Source of the DNA: Varroa destructor
Lineage: Eukaryota; Arthropoda; Arachnida; Mesostigmata; Varroidae
NCBI RefSeq assembly: GCF_002443255.2
Contig: NW_019211456.1
Location: forward strand, 43,493,173 to 43,557,172
Direction of reading: 5' to 3'
DNA: 64,000 bases
Shown here: one piece after another, positions 37,099 through 50,700 of the stretch
Layout of the letters: each line of letters begins with the position of its first letter
Numbering within the stretch: position 1 is the first letter of the stretch
Program-made: the position numbers and the translations under genes
The notes under the pieces: generated by a model
The model's input: only the letters and a program-made list of their open reading frames with translations
What the model was told of the DNA's origin: nothing
Database searches by the model: none

Positions 37099-37617
37099 GT
37101 GTTCTTCGCTGTCGACACTTCAGCCAACTCAGCTGTGGTCGATTCGACAGCAGCCCGAACCGGCACTCTTTTGATCGAGGAACTGTCCTGCCAACAATCC
37201 TTCGGGACGGTTTTTTCTATCGTACATTGTACTTTGTTCTTGAACGGTATTTTTCACTTACATCTTTGCATTCTCTATCGTATTTCTGGCTTGGAAGACG
37301 TCGCATAGAAACTGTCAACTAAGGCGGCGGAAAAAAAAGTAAAATTGGTGCTAAATTTCCTTGCTGCGAAGGCCGACAGAAAACTCAAACGTGGGGCTGA
37401 ATCGCTCCTGCCGTCGACCGAAGGGCCTGACGAAGTCTCAGTATGGCCCGAATCTACAAAGCTATCATTTACGAAAACAATGTATACAAAAGTTGCCGCC
37501 CTCCGGAATTTAACGAAGCAGCCATTTGGGAGACAATGGGCCAAAGTGACTGAGATGAATGAGAGGAAATCGCTTTTCCGATTAGCCGCTGAACAGGATC
37601 GATCCATATACAAATAA
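37099..37617 (+). CDS. Possible unrecognised gene fragment, one or two exons
   Basis: The better half is the frame from about 37309 to TAA at 37617, roughly 100 codons. It is hydrophilic and well mixed, including EGPDEVSVWPESTKLSF, MYTKVAALRNLTKQPFGRQW and KVTEMNERKSLFRLAAEQ. An upstream frame from 37099 (DTSANSAVVDSTAARTGT, LLIEELSCQQSFG) is also coding-like until about 37205 and then turns hydrophobic. An intron between them is possible (acceptor-like CAACTAAG near 37323), but its boundaries are not clear. The opposite strand is also open (113 codons) but gives a less convincing Ser/Phe-rich product. No family is recognised. It may be a gene piece or relic. Confidence 0.3.
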
Positions 37618-40600
37618 ACCTAAGTGCACCTAGTGTGTTACCGGCACATCTGCTCGTATGCACAATATGACTGGTGTTTTACCTGTAGAGAAGAACATTT
37701 TGGTCTTGGGTAGTGCGCTAATGAGAAAAACCACAAATAAAATATGGCAAAGGCTAGAAATGTACTATAAAATAGTAAAAAATGGCCAGCATTAAGTAAA
37801 GTGAGGAAGCATTTGCGGTTCTAAGATTTCCGATTTATAGATAGACGGGAAAAATGAAGGCAATGGAACTCACATTATTAACCTTTACTAGCTTTCGCAA
37901 CAATCGGCAGGTTCCTCGGGAAAGCATTCCTCTGAAGGCCTGTGTCGCAAAAGTTTCTGAAGTTAACGTATCAGCTGTGTTTCTCCCTTCACTGTTGCGA
38001 TCTTTGAACCGTATCAAACGTCGTTGTCCAGCAGTAGTGAGAAGGACAAGGCAAGCCTAAAGATCGCCTAAATGTTCACCAGCACCTCGAAACTTGGGTC
38101 AAGATTCTCTATTCACACTAAGGTGGGTTTTACTTCAGTGATCGTTGCTCAACAGTTAATTGGCGCGCAAGTTCGGCACAAGCTCTATTGTGGTCGTCTG
38201 TTCCGTTTGCTCACTCCCTGTTAAGCTTGTACGTTTCGTCGTCGAGTTCTCAGACCGTTCTATTCTGCTTTTCAGCGGGGTGTCAGGTCCGGTCCCGTTC
38301 AGTAGCCTTGCTGCTGCTGCTTCTGCTGTTGTTGTGCCTTGACTATGTGCGACTGATCGCCCTTAAAATCACTCTGCCGCTCCATCGTCAGGACTGGGCG
38401 TTTTTCGCCTGCCGCCTCGTGGAGAGGGCGCGACCCGGTCCGGCATACGTAGGAGAGGAGACCTAAAGTCGATACCATGGAGGGAGAAAGCGTGCAGCTG
38501 AACAGCCCTTCCGTGGACACAGGCAGGCAACAAGGGACAAAGTTCGCCACGTGGACGTATTGATTGGTGCTACCACCGTATGACTGAACAGTACCCAATA
38601 GCCGCAGTGATCACCCACGATAATGACGGCTATAGTAATAGCAATACGAAAAACAGCAATAGGCGCCAGGGCAGAACAACGTCGAAGAACACAATATTTG
38701 GTTGCCTCATATAAGTTCTGTGGTGAGCCGGGGCGCTAGCAGTCTCGTACGCCTGCAGAGGCCGGAACTGACCGGAGATCGAGAAATGCCCCTACGAGAG
38801 TATGCACTTTGGCGGGCAAATGCAACAACGGGAAACGTACAAGAGAACGTTTCGAGAAAGACAACGTAGATGAACGACGCAAGGTCGACGCAGCTGGCGG
38901 ATTTTCTCGTATTCGGTCTTATCAACAACATCATCGTTATCATCGTTACTGGTATGATCATTCGAGCAACAGCTGTAGCCTATCCACCCACAGACACATT
39001 CTGTAGCATGTGCAGTTTCAGCAAAAAGACAACAGTCAAAGCCCTTTCCCTTGTCATAACCCTTTCTCGAGATCTATTTTCTTTTTCTCTTGACATCAGT
39101 TAGCATCTTAGTGGGTTCTTTGTTCACAATAACACACTGCAGTATAAGACAGCATAATAACAGGCGACTGGTTTGCCGTGATGGCGCTACCAGCCTTTGC
39201 AATAACAAGGAACGTCACCTCATCAGTGTGGCACATATTCATAGACACGCACGCAAGCTTGCGGCCCACAGTCTTGATAAAAAAAAACTGCGACAGCACG
39301 ACGTTCTTCAACGAAAGGACAGTAAGATTTGCTACTCGATCAACAAACAATGGGGAGTGGGGGGGGGGGGGGGGGTAAAAGAGAAAAATGGCTGCTACGG
39401 AAAAACTCAACTCACTGATACGTCCGGAGCGGTGCTGTAGTCCGTTCGCGATCGTCTCAGGCCTCGAGTATGGCTCCGATGGGGTGGCAAGAAGGTTCAA
39501 TTGACGGCAGCTCGCTCCACCATTTGAATCAATGCGTGCCAACGGCGCAGTCGTGCCTCCCTCAGGAACGCGTATGGGCCTTATAAAGTACGGAGATTTG
39601 TTATTTACAAGCAAGCAGTGTTTTGTTAGCGTTAGCACCACTCAAACACCAGCATTATCGTCGGCAATATCGGCATCTTCATCTTCATGCTGCTAACGTT
39701 TCCTTGAATCATTACACACCGCATTCGAAAACACACCACATTTTCACCTGTCTATGCCATTTCAGCAGCAGTAAGCAAAATACCATTGTTGCGTACGACG
39801 CTATACAAAAAGGCGTGACTGACACCCGAGTCGGTTCCCAATAGTGAGCTGTTAATGAACTCGGAACTAGGAATTGTATTAGTCGAATGGTAAAACGACA
39901 ACCTTGATCATCAGCGTGAATATCGATAGCATAAAATCAAATAGGTCTGTGTTAAAAACGTTCGTTACATAGCGATATGTACACGAGCGGGATGAGTCAG
40001 TATAACATAATTAACAACGCAAATACGTTTAGGGTCTGCTAATTGGTTCTCACCAAAGCTATCTATAGCCGTAATGGCGGTCTACAAACCTATATAATAT
40101 CTGACAAATTTCTGGTTGTAAACCAACGGAGTTGATTCAAATTCCGCTTTACGTACTCTGGGAATCTCGCAACGCTATACATAATTATACTACTGTGGCA
40201 TGTTTATGCAGACTGCGTTCATCATGCTGCTATAAATCGATGCCTGACCACTTAAAAGACAATACTTCAACTAGTATTCTAGTGAAGTATCTTGAAATAA
40301 TTAAAAGACACGGCTGGCGTTAGCAAATAAAATAAATAACTAATACGTTTTAATTACGCGATTTTACATTAATTCTTGATGTATATGCTAAGGTACATTA
40401 GGAATCTGGACAGAACTTGGTATTGTCAGGCTAGAACATTAAGGTGTCGATATTTCAATTTCAAGGACATATATTTTACTTCATTAGCCCACCGCCTCAA
40501 TAGAACAGATCGGCATGCATGCATGAAAACAGTGTCTGTGAACACCTTCTTTGAAGCGCTTTCCCAGAACGCCAGTTAAGCTTCGCTCTGCAGTAACGCG

Positions 40601-42563
40601 TCGACGACCTGCTGTTGTTACCGCAAGAGTGGGACGAGGAATAAGCCCCTTATGCATATGTATGTAGATTGGTTAGTTTCTAACGTCTTCCGCTGAAAAT
40701 GTGCAAGATTCATGAGGTATTCAATTGGGTGCCACATGACTGTATCTAACGGAGATTGCCCGCGATAGTACATTAGCATAGAGATTCTTCTGTGTGTTTT
40801 TACAAAGCATTTTCTTATTTTAGGGTTGATTTACAATTTGTGTTTCTAGCCGTCCCAAAAGACGATTTGCATTTGATCGACATGGTCAAAATATATAAAG
40901 AAATAATATAAAAAGATGTTTATAATAAAGATGCTTTATTTAAGCATGTTTAGTTTGACCCAAGGTGTATCTACTGGCTATAGTATGGGCCACAGTTATA
41001 TAGCACTTGTGAGTGTAGCTTTTACGTCATTCGTCTTCCAGATACGTCTTTATCAGTATTGGTTTACCTAGTAAATCAGTGGGTCAAGGCTGAGGAGGAA
41101 ACACACTTTATGCATATCTGATATTCGTTTCATAGTTTCGTTCGGAGCATCTAACCGTACAAACAATGTTATAGTCCCTTCATAAGAGAGCTAGTAGCTC
41201 GTTTGATTGATAAATAAAAAAAAAACATCTAAAAATCTTAATCAAATTACTCCCTCCGAATCTATCATTTAGAATTAGATTGTCCCAGGCCACTTATGTT
41301 ATTACACCTCCCATTTATCGATGAATTCGTGATGACAATCACTTGCTGCAAGCACAAAAAGGTCCGATTAATGCAGCAATGTCCAGTAAAGTGCCCTCCC
41401 GTTTACCCACACACTTACATATAGACCCAACGTATCCTCCAAAACTTTAGCAGTACTAGTGCAATCAATGATACGTCATAGTTCCGGCGGAATCGATAAG
41501 ACAGCAATGAACACAATAAGCTCAAATTGACCCCCCCCTGCCACCCTTCATAATACAGCCGCTGGAAGGAACATGAGAAGTTGTACAATTTCTGCCTTCA
41601 TCTAGAACATTTGTTGCAGGAACTAAAGGAAAAACTATTCATTAATCAGAAACGAGCTTTTCTGTATGACATACGCTTCGCTAAGCTACTGTTTAGGTTG
41701 CTCCAGAGACGAGGGTCGTTCGTACATTGATTTTGGCGGTTAAAATTAGTAACATCAGACTCAGCAAACGTATTGCTATGTGATTTAAGACGTTTCTTTT
41801 TTGTTGTATACAGCTATATGCGATATCTTCCCAAGCCTTTTTTCCTTGAAATAAGAGCATTTGTTCTCGCTCTAACCCCCTTAGGACTTCGGATGATTTC
41901 AGCCTACCTAGATCTGTCAGCGTAGATGGCATGTCCAAAAGATCTAAGAAATGCAATTTGCACCCTTTCAAAAAATAGTTTCTTCGCAATACGATTCGCT
42001 AACAGGAAAAGTGCTGACCTTAGAATGTTGAACGTATGGGATCGATATAGCAGCGGAAGGACGCCAGAAGAAAGAAGACAGGACAACTTTTTTAAGGATC
42101 ATAACTTTATTTTGAAAAAAATGCCACTTTGGACGACTTACAGTATTCGATATATCTAAACAAAGAACGATCATTGCGGAAGACACTTCTTAAGCCTTAT
42201 TAAGGGACATTGTTCTACCACACAGGCTCAAGCTCTGATTCAACAATCCTTTGAATCAGAATAATTTAAACATGCCAGCTGTTAATATAACAACTGTGAA
42301 GTAAATGTCATTAAGATCCGCCGAGCTAGAATATGTTCTGACGAAACAATTTCATATATCTTAGAGTAAGCACTAAATATGCTATTTTCGCTTGAGAAGG
42401 ACTCATACAGCCGGCGGTAACCACTCTTTAGGGGATCGACAAATCGATGCAAGAAAATGCCACACAATCATTTCACATTGGTTATTTTTATGAACACACT
42501 TTGTTGGCGACGAACTTCGAAAGCTCTACATGAGCGAATCTTCCCGAAATGAATTTTTATTGT
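37618..42563. other. Spacer with a GC-richer patch at 38.1-39.5 kb
   Basis: No gene is defended here. The patch at 38.1-39.5 kb is GC-richer, with a short CTG run near 38310, a G run at 39359-39375 and frames open on both strands (177 codons on the minus strand at 39641-39108, GTG start). A C run lies at 41531-41538. A 77-codon ATG frame on the plus strand at 41926-42159 has a mixed composition but no recognisable product. Confidence 0.4.
39359..39375. repeat. Poly(G) tract
   Basis: 17 consecutive G just after GGGGAGTGG. It reads as poly-Pro on the minus strand and is a candidate for G-quadruplex or slippage behaviour. Confidence 0.85.
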
Positions 42564-42826
42564 TTAGCCTGGACGAGACACTGGCTCAATACTAAACTTA
42601 CCGTATCTTTCATCCTGTAACGAGAGACCACTAAGTAAGCGCGTTGCGTCAGCGGAATGTTGCATATCAAAATAAACCGTTGCCATCTTTGTTCCTGGCG
42701 GGGCTTGCCTGGGAATACATTTATTCATAATGTATACTTTGCGTCGTTGCATGACTCGGCAAATCTACGTAGCGTTTCCGAAGTTGCCCAAGGTTCTGTC
42801 ACATATGAGAAGTACTCTATAAACTC
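42564..42826 (-). pseudogene. RRM-like RNA-binding domain fragment with a frame break
   Basis: Two adjoining minus-strand frames together resemble one RNA recognition motif at a protein's C-terminus. Frame 1 (42826-42725) reads EYFSYVTEPWATSETLRRF then AESCNDAK, like the first strand and helix. Frame 2 (to TAA at 42564) reads APPGTKMATVYFDMQHSADA then TRLLSGLSLQDERYG, like the RNP1 strand and second helix. AATAAA lies at 42556-42561, directly after the stop. The frames differ by a shift. Removing the 29 nt at 42709-42737 (GTATAC...TTCCCAG) restores one frame across an AAG codon, but 29 nt is shorter than normal animal introns. It may be an hnRNP L/PTB-like domain; that is a guess. A pseudogene with an indel is the simplest reading. 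Confidence 0.4.
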
Positions 42827-43114
42827 GAAATGGCAAGATATAGACATAGAATAAAAAAGAGAAGTACTTAGGACTATCGCGAATTAAAGTAAACGAACCA
42901 TGAGCATGTCTGCTTCGGCGCAAAACGCTATAGGGCGACTCCCTTAACGACTGCTTCTATAGTAATTGAACGCGCACATACAGAAAGCCTGACAAATCAA
43001 TTAACAAAATCAATATACCTGTCTTACACGTACGGGTCGTTTACTATCCATGTATATGTATTCATTCATATCAGACACCTATAACAGGAGGCGTAATATA
43101 ACGCTGAGACTACG

Positions 43115-43158
43115 CCGCTTTAACTACGCTATAAAAGCTTAGACCGTAGTTAAAGCGG
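43115..43158. repeat. Perfect inverted repeat, 14 bp arms
   Basis: CCGCTTTAACTACG at 43115-43128 and its exact complement CGTAGTTAAAGCGG at 43145-43158 flank a 16 nt spacer. It can form a stable hairpin; similarity continues a few bases outside the arms. Confidence 0.85.
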
Positions 43159-45892
43159 TGGTATACAATATAATCGTTCAAGACTTCAAAGCTGACCATA
43201 CTATCTAATTATAAGGCTCCACAAACGTAAATATTTTACAAGATTCTACCACGTGTATACAAGCACGCTTCACGTTTACTTCGCTTATGCGAAATTTTGA
43301 AGTTCATTAGTCTTGTTAGGATACAATTAGTCTAGTCTTCATTGCATAATATTATTATTTTTTCATTATACCATTATTATACAACTTCGCATGTTCTATT
43401 ATATTTGTATTTTTTTTTTCTAGTTTTGTATTAGGGTAACTGAATAGGGTGAAAACTACTTTACCGGGCCTTTTTTTCCATTGTTCACTGTTAGTTGTTA
43501 TAAAAAGTGATCTAATTATAAGCCATAGTGTGTGCATATTATAAGTTCTGTTTGTGTATATTTTGTGAAACTTGAATTTAAATACCACTTTATTTTTGTT
43601 TGAAGCTTTTCTTATCTCCTGTATAAATGCAAAAGTAATTTTCTCAAAAAGCAAAAGTTAGTGAAAGGCTAGTGAAATTGCTCTTTCAGGCGTCAGCACT
43701 TAAGCACCCAGTGATATCCAATTAATTATCCAGCGATCACCAAAGCAGTACAGGGCGATAAGGCGCCTGAAATTCAACCAAACAAAATTTAGATGTATTT
43801 TTGGCCAATACGTACCTTTGAGGACAGAGGTTTTGTATGAAACTTTTTGTCAGCTAATAAACCAAGTTGGAAATGGTGATTGAGATTATCATTATTTTTA
43901 TTACGATAAAAATGTACAATATCCGCTTTTGATGATTCTTTCGTTTAATATGCAGCTAACGTTCGTACATTTTCCCTTTTATAGTTTTGCTTAAGCTAGC
44001 TTTAGGTAGAGTGATGCGGGTGAATTTAATATTGATTAATCTATTTGTATTATAGTAAGGTTCTTTTATTCAAGTTCTTCAGGAGCTGTCGTAAAAACCC
44101 TTTAAAACCCTCAAAAACCGTCGAATTCAAAAATAAAAATAGGTTCAGTAATTGAATTACACACGCAGTAGGGCCGATACAGAGGTCACATTTAGTGAAC
44201 ATATCTAAAAGAAAAGATGTAATTGACTAAGGGCCAGTTTACATGGATCAAGTTATTGAATCGAGTACGCGTTTCACCTTTAATACGCTCTTCGTCATCT
44301 CAGGGTGAGGTACGAAGGCTAATAGACATCGCGTCACACCTAAAACAATAATAAAGAATATTAAGAATAGATTATGCGACTAAGCATTAAAGGCAGGGTG
44401 GGTGAAGTACTAAGTACGTGGCGAAGACGAGCAGCCCTTGACTATACCATTGTGGAGGTTTTAGGATTCGCAAATACGAAAGCATTGCTTGGTAGTGAAT
44501 TAGAGAAGTTCGTTTTTACGATACCTCCTTATACTGTGTTAGAACGCAGTGCAACCCTGAGTGTTCAACAAATGTCCCTCTCAAATTTGACACAGATTAT
44601 ATATAAAAGGAAACCAACGCTTCTAACAGTAGTTGTTCGATATTTGGCTTGCTGCTTTACTGCACTGTGTCCGACGCTGGTCGAATTCAGGACTTGTTCC
44701 CCCTAATTTCACTGGCATGGATCTATGCGGCTTACTAAGGAAATTTTAAGGTATAACCTACTGATAATTTTATGATCTCTCAACTTACTGTTCATTAAGA
44801 AGAGATATCTAATAATTAATGTGTAGTGAATTACGTTTAATAGAAATAGAGAACAACAGCTTAAACCTTAACTAGCTCTTACCTTATCAATTAGGTCCTA
44901 GAGTTTACTCCGGATGGGGACTCCTAAAATTCTCATTTATCAATTACGCTTGCTTATAGAGTGAATCTTTGGTAAGTTTATGATATAGCCAATGCGTTAA
45001 TTTGACGTTTCATTGTTACGCAAGAATGTCTTATTTGTGATGCCTTCACCGTAGCATTCTTGGTTTCCCTTTTTCAAGGAATGGGAGAGATTACGTCAAC
45101 GTATGTTTTGTGGAAGTTTAAGCTCACCACGCCGAATAAACCTTGTGATCCAAACTTGGTGAAAGGCTTTTTCTGCCCCGCCACAGAGCGGAAACATTAG
45201 GAACCGCGTTAACGTAATTTCGACGTGTGGCTTCTTTAATGAGGTCTCGTATGTTCAAGTGTTTTTACAGAATGTGTGATCTTTTCCTTAGGCATTACCT
45301 TAAGCATTTGCTGTCTCGTTCTGAGTGGCAGACTTATTCAGGAAGCCAACACTATCTATACATAAGTTTTGTTCATGAAGCCACGTGCACGCAGATTTAG
45401 TTGGCTGTTCTTAGAATTAATTCAGCGTGTCTTAGCATTCCTGCAACCTCAAAGCTGTATATGTAAATAAAGTATACCTCTGGCAAATAAAATAACATGA
45501 TGACGTAAAGCTCAAGACATAAACGTAGAATAACTTAACTCAGTTGAAAACACGCTGGGATTCAAAATATGCTGATAGCGCTCAGTTAACGAGGTGTGAA
45601 ATTTTGCGTAACCGATAATATACATGAAGCGAGTCACGGGTGGTACACGTGAGAGAATATTTGAAGAAATGTTGCCCCATGAACTTCTTTACAAATGCCA
45701 ACAATACAATACTGCAGAATCACGTTACATCTTTGTATGGGACAATGTGCCAGAAGGGTTTTTCTGGTAACGTGGGAACACGATAGCGATTTATGATAGT
45801 CTATTCTAGGTTTGTATGATGAACTATGATGCTGATATCCGTCCTGCTTAGACCACATTTGTGCGTTATTTTGATCTTACGAGTAGAAACTC

Positions 45893-45948
45893 TCTATTCG
45901 AGCCTCATGACAGAAGAAATAGGAAATTATAGCCTTGCAATGCGCTAT
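45893..45948 (-). repeat. Degenerate tRNA-like A-box/B-box pair
   Basis: On the minus strand ATAGCGCATTGCAAGG (A-box-like) is followed about 43 nt later by GAGGCTCGAATAGA (degenerate B-box). It is the weakest of the three such pairs in the window. Confidence 0.25.
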
Positions 45949-47712
45949 ATGCAAATGACGTAACCAGAGGAGGTTGGTTAACATCAGGTCATAACACTCG
46001 GTGACCCACAAGGAAAAGAAACAGTTAGCAAAGAAAGGGTTGCAAAGGAAGAGAGCAAAGAAACATATTTGATCTGGCCCGATAGGAATTGCTGCTGGCC
46101 ATTGTTGCTGCCTGATGTTAACTGATGAATCAGACTTAGTGGATCATTTTTGAATTGGAGAGTAAATATGTTCGTGGTCGACGACACAACAAGATATTAG
46201 TGGCATCAGCCGATTTTTGGCTTTCCGTCAAACGTTAGAGCAACAGTTCTGCATCACTACGTTGATATACGGGCGTCCCACCCAAATATAATTGACACAT
46301 TTGGACATTTAGACATGTGTAGTTATCACCTCTAACGAAAGCTTGTCCTTTATACGCATTGTGGGGATTCATTACAAATGAATACGAAAGGATTTTTTGT
46401 TAAATGTTGAAAAAATTAACTATCAACCTATTACTATTATCAATTCGAGTCATAAATATAAATAATTAAGAGTTGAAGCAGTAGTTTACTAAAGTCAGAA
46501 TTTTCACAGAATGATTATTGACAAGGCTTAAATATCGCGTCTATTTATAAAAAATGATATAACCTTTTTTTTTTTGTATTTAAAACAAAAGCAGCTCTAC
46601 AAGTACGTTGTTTACATTTTGAATTAAAAAAGCTAATAAATGAAAAGGTAATCTATTTATAAGGATAGGTTTATTTAACGAACTTTTTTGATATGCGTCC
46701 TTGCATTTGCACGAAGATATATTAAAGGTTTTTAACGAACTACTTAGTCCATGGAAATAAGGCTATTCTATAGAAAATGGAACATTTTTGAAAGTAATTT
46801 TTGGAAAAGCTTTCGCACAATCTCATGCTTAGATAGTACCATTTATTTCAAAATAAAATATGAATTAACAATAACCGAAAGCAAGAATGTCTTTTGAAAA
46901 GTCGATTTTACTTTTTTACTCCTTTCTATTATCTGAGTATTAACCTAAGGAGCTAAAAACGAAAAGAAAGAAACGAATGGACGAATATTGGTTCGTTTAT
47001 GATAGATAATAATATTAAAACGACATTAATTTATAGCTGTTTCCTCAATTAGCCTTATCAAAACCAAATTACTGAATCGGTTGTTTCGTAGCGTTTGTAA
47101 AAAAGTCTGCATAAATATGATTTGTTATATAGCTTAATTACAATATGACAGAGTAATATAGTAACTACAAGGTGGAATTTTTAAAAATTTACTTTACAAG
47201 TACTTGGGGCGTTTCGGATCCAGTTTCAATAGGTAAGTACCAATAGCTATAAAACGAACTTCAAGTGCCTGGTTATCTAATGCTAATTGATCAAAATGCA
47301 CAAAATATTTCTGCAAGGATATCTTCTGCCTAACTTCAAAACTGTTATAGGTTATCGCAATAATCTGTGATAGTTACAAAATGATACATCCGGACGGTGT
47401 TATTTAGGTAGCAGACAGGCTATCGGGCAAAGATCATAAAATGTATTATAAGTGTTGTATAACGTGTGTACACTCTCTATGGCTTTGCGACTGAAATTAG
47501 CAGTCAGTGTAAACACCTACGTAAATTCTATGCGATATAATTTAAGTCGGTTGTGTTCTGTGGGTATGGGGGTATGAAGGGGGCCATCTATTTGCAAAAT
47601 GAGTTACACGAATGATTCGATAGTATAATTCCTATTCTGATAAAACTAATAGATGTCTTCGACAATGATAACAATTTCGAACGAACAAATTAACTAACGA
47701 TATCACAATTAG

Positions 47713-47734
47713 TTTTTTTTTTTTTTTTTTTTTT
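47713..47734. repeat. Poly(T) tract
   Basis: 22 consecutive T followed by ATATAT. Like the tract at 34 kb it could mark a retroposon tail, but no element body is recognised. Confidence 0.75.
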
Positions 47735-50700
47735 ATATATCATAGTATCGGTGAGGTTTGGAAATGTAAATGGACATGTATTATATTTGTTTACTATGCT
47801 TTATTAAAATATTTAACTATTTAATCAATCGTATATGTTAGCTGTTATTATGTCACATGACATTAAAAACAAAAGGCTTTCGACGGCGTTTGTATTAGAC
47901 CTGACATAACTACGTTAAACTAGTTCTTAACAATTACTATCGAATTTTATGATTGTCTGAGCTCTCAGGGTACAATAGTAAAACATCTGAGAATGTGAAG
48001 ATCTCCTCGCACGTAACGCGAAATAGTTTTGTTGTGCTTTTGCTCTATTGGGGTAGGCCGGGAAATCGGTATTAGTTTGGTCTTGTCTAAAAAATAATTT
48101 GTACAAATAAAGTCATCAATTTTCTTCACTTTGAATGGATTAAAGTATAAACAGATATGTAGCGGTTCCTTTATTTACTCAATAAAACAGTTGCAAGACG
48201 TATTGGACTCGGAGTATTTGTACTTCAATTAGTTGGTCACTTCTGTCTCATAATAATTAAAATCCTGAAAACTAGGGTTGAATTTCGTTTTAACTGAGTA
48301 CCTATGACCTATGTCAAAAGGTACCAGTATCCTTAATAATATAATACATTATTTAATGCGTAAACAACCCCTCCGTGTGCACTGAAGCTTTCTATATAGC
48401 CCTGGGAAAAAGTGGAATCTGTTTTCCTTCGATTTATATAGGAGATTATAGCACGAAAAGTATCTGTAGTTAGCTTATAATAAAGCTTTTTCAAAACTCT
48501 TCAGTAATTGGTTAGGTACGTTGTAAGCTATTTTCTCACAAATGTGAGAACTTTAACGATTCATTGTAGTAGAACTGGGTATAGTTACACTTGACCAGCA
48601 TGAATATATGGTCTCTGCATAGGTGTCGACATTAGGAAGTTTCAGTTTTTGAAAGACAAACAGCTTGTGCACAATTTTAGACAGCTTGAAAAGCAATGTC
48701 AAAGCTACAAGTTGTTGAAGTCGGTTGAGATGAACTTTTGCGTCTGTTTTGTAATCAGTGTACCTGTTACACCGAGCAATGCCTTTTTCAAGATTTATTT
48801 TCATTAGATACAGTGCTTAGTGAGTGTCTTTTGATCAGGTATTACTTAGACAATAGCATTAATGATGTCCGTGAATTTAATTGGTATTCATGCCACCTTA
48901 AGAGATTAACAAGTAAACTGTTCAGTAAATAAGGCTAAGAACAACTTGCTAAATTAATATTATCTAAGTGACTAGTTTAGCAAGTTCGCAAATCCATTAT
49001 GTAGGCTTACTTCTGTGATCATCACGTGGTACGTACTTATACTGTATATACATACAAATACTTATAAAATTCTCATATAACGAAGGCTATCAGGATCTTG
49101 CAGCTGAGCTTCTACACAGGCTTTCATGGTTTCCTGCCCTCATAAGAAACGCTATTGTAGCTATCTGTTTTATCTAAAGTGAATTGGTTGTACCTCTATG
49201 GCCCCGGTAATAGGATCACGTTAGCGATCGATGTTTATCTCTTTTATGGACTAACAGTGTATAACAGAAATAATAAGAAATCTTGAAGGTACTGTAACAT
49301 GATTTTTATTGGACAGGTAACATTGGACCAAATCGCTCCTCTTTAATTTTTTTTTTTTTGGGAAAATACTGCTTAATGACAGACAATCCTTTTTGAAACT
49401 AAACAAAGCACGCCCATCTAAAAATCGGTACTGGACCGTTAAATGATTTGGAATAACGTATTCATACTCTCAATAAAAACATCATTTCACTATTACTTTG
49501 TGGAAGGTATCTACCGGTAATACCGGTACGTATTTATGCTTTTATATTACAGTAGTATTAGTATTCATATTTAATATAAAAATACCAATTAACGCAGCAG
49601 TAAATGTAAACTCACTAACAATAACCGTAAAATGTAAAATATTTGCGGGTTAAAATAAAGTTATTCTTATTTTGAATTCAACACCTAGCGAACTTTTTGG
49701 CGTTCAAGTGGGCAGATGCCGGTATTAGGATACCAAGCATTATATATATGCAATTGACGGCTAGGAAGAACCCGAGGGAAAATAAACATATTTAAGAAAA
49801 GTAAAAATAAATGGTAAAAAATGCATGAAGGCGTTTGCTTTGGATTAATGAAGTAATTTGGTAAATTCCATTTTGTAATTCGCAAGGCACGAGCGATATT
49901 TTATTGATGATTCCTTTTCGCCCACAAGTCGCCCATATTATATACATATTTCTGACACGCGGTAAATATCGGATATAGGTATTTCTTAAAGCAAAGCGGT
50001 ACTTTAGGAATTTTTTCAGTCCAAGTAAATGCTTAGAGCCATTCGACTTATTATAAAACATTGGGTGAAAACATGATTCTTTGGCACTTTTAACTTGTCA
50101 AAGAAACCGAAATTTTTTTTTGGTGACTCGACTTTTGTTGGATCTCGTCTGTGATCTTATTTGTAATTTTTAATTTTTTGTCCGCTCTGATTAGGCCGGA
50201 AAACCTGCGTGCTATAGAAACCCTTTTTTGCTTCGGGAGCAGAGAAAGAAAGCAGAGAGAGGCCGGCACAAAAGTACCCGATTTGACAAATATTATGCAA
50301 CGATTTCCCTAGCGATTTTAGAACGACACGTTGACTTTTTCTAGATTTCTCTACAAAACATTAGTGAAAATATGTACGTGCTTCCTAGCTCTGATAAAGA
50401 GACAATACATTTTGTTAAATTATTACATTTGGAAGTGTTGTTTACACCAAGACCTTTCCCTATGTAGTCCTCAAATCGGTGCTCAATAAGCCCATTAAAG
50501 TGGAATGTGTAAAATATAATTTGAAAACTTCCTTTGGTCATGATTGAAATAAATACTCATTACTCATCTACCTATAAAACACTAAGCAAAATTTACAATT
50601 CACTTGGCAATTAAAACGTTGTTCGTGCTAATTGTCTAGATTGTCCCGAAAAAAAAACAAACTTTCGTATCTCATCTTTTAACTCTCCGACGGTTGTAAA

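Noticed and set aside
39108..39641. 177-codon minus-strand ORF
   Set aside because: It starts at GTG, includes a poly-Pro produced by the G run, and shows no recognisable motif; probably chance in a GC-richer patch.
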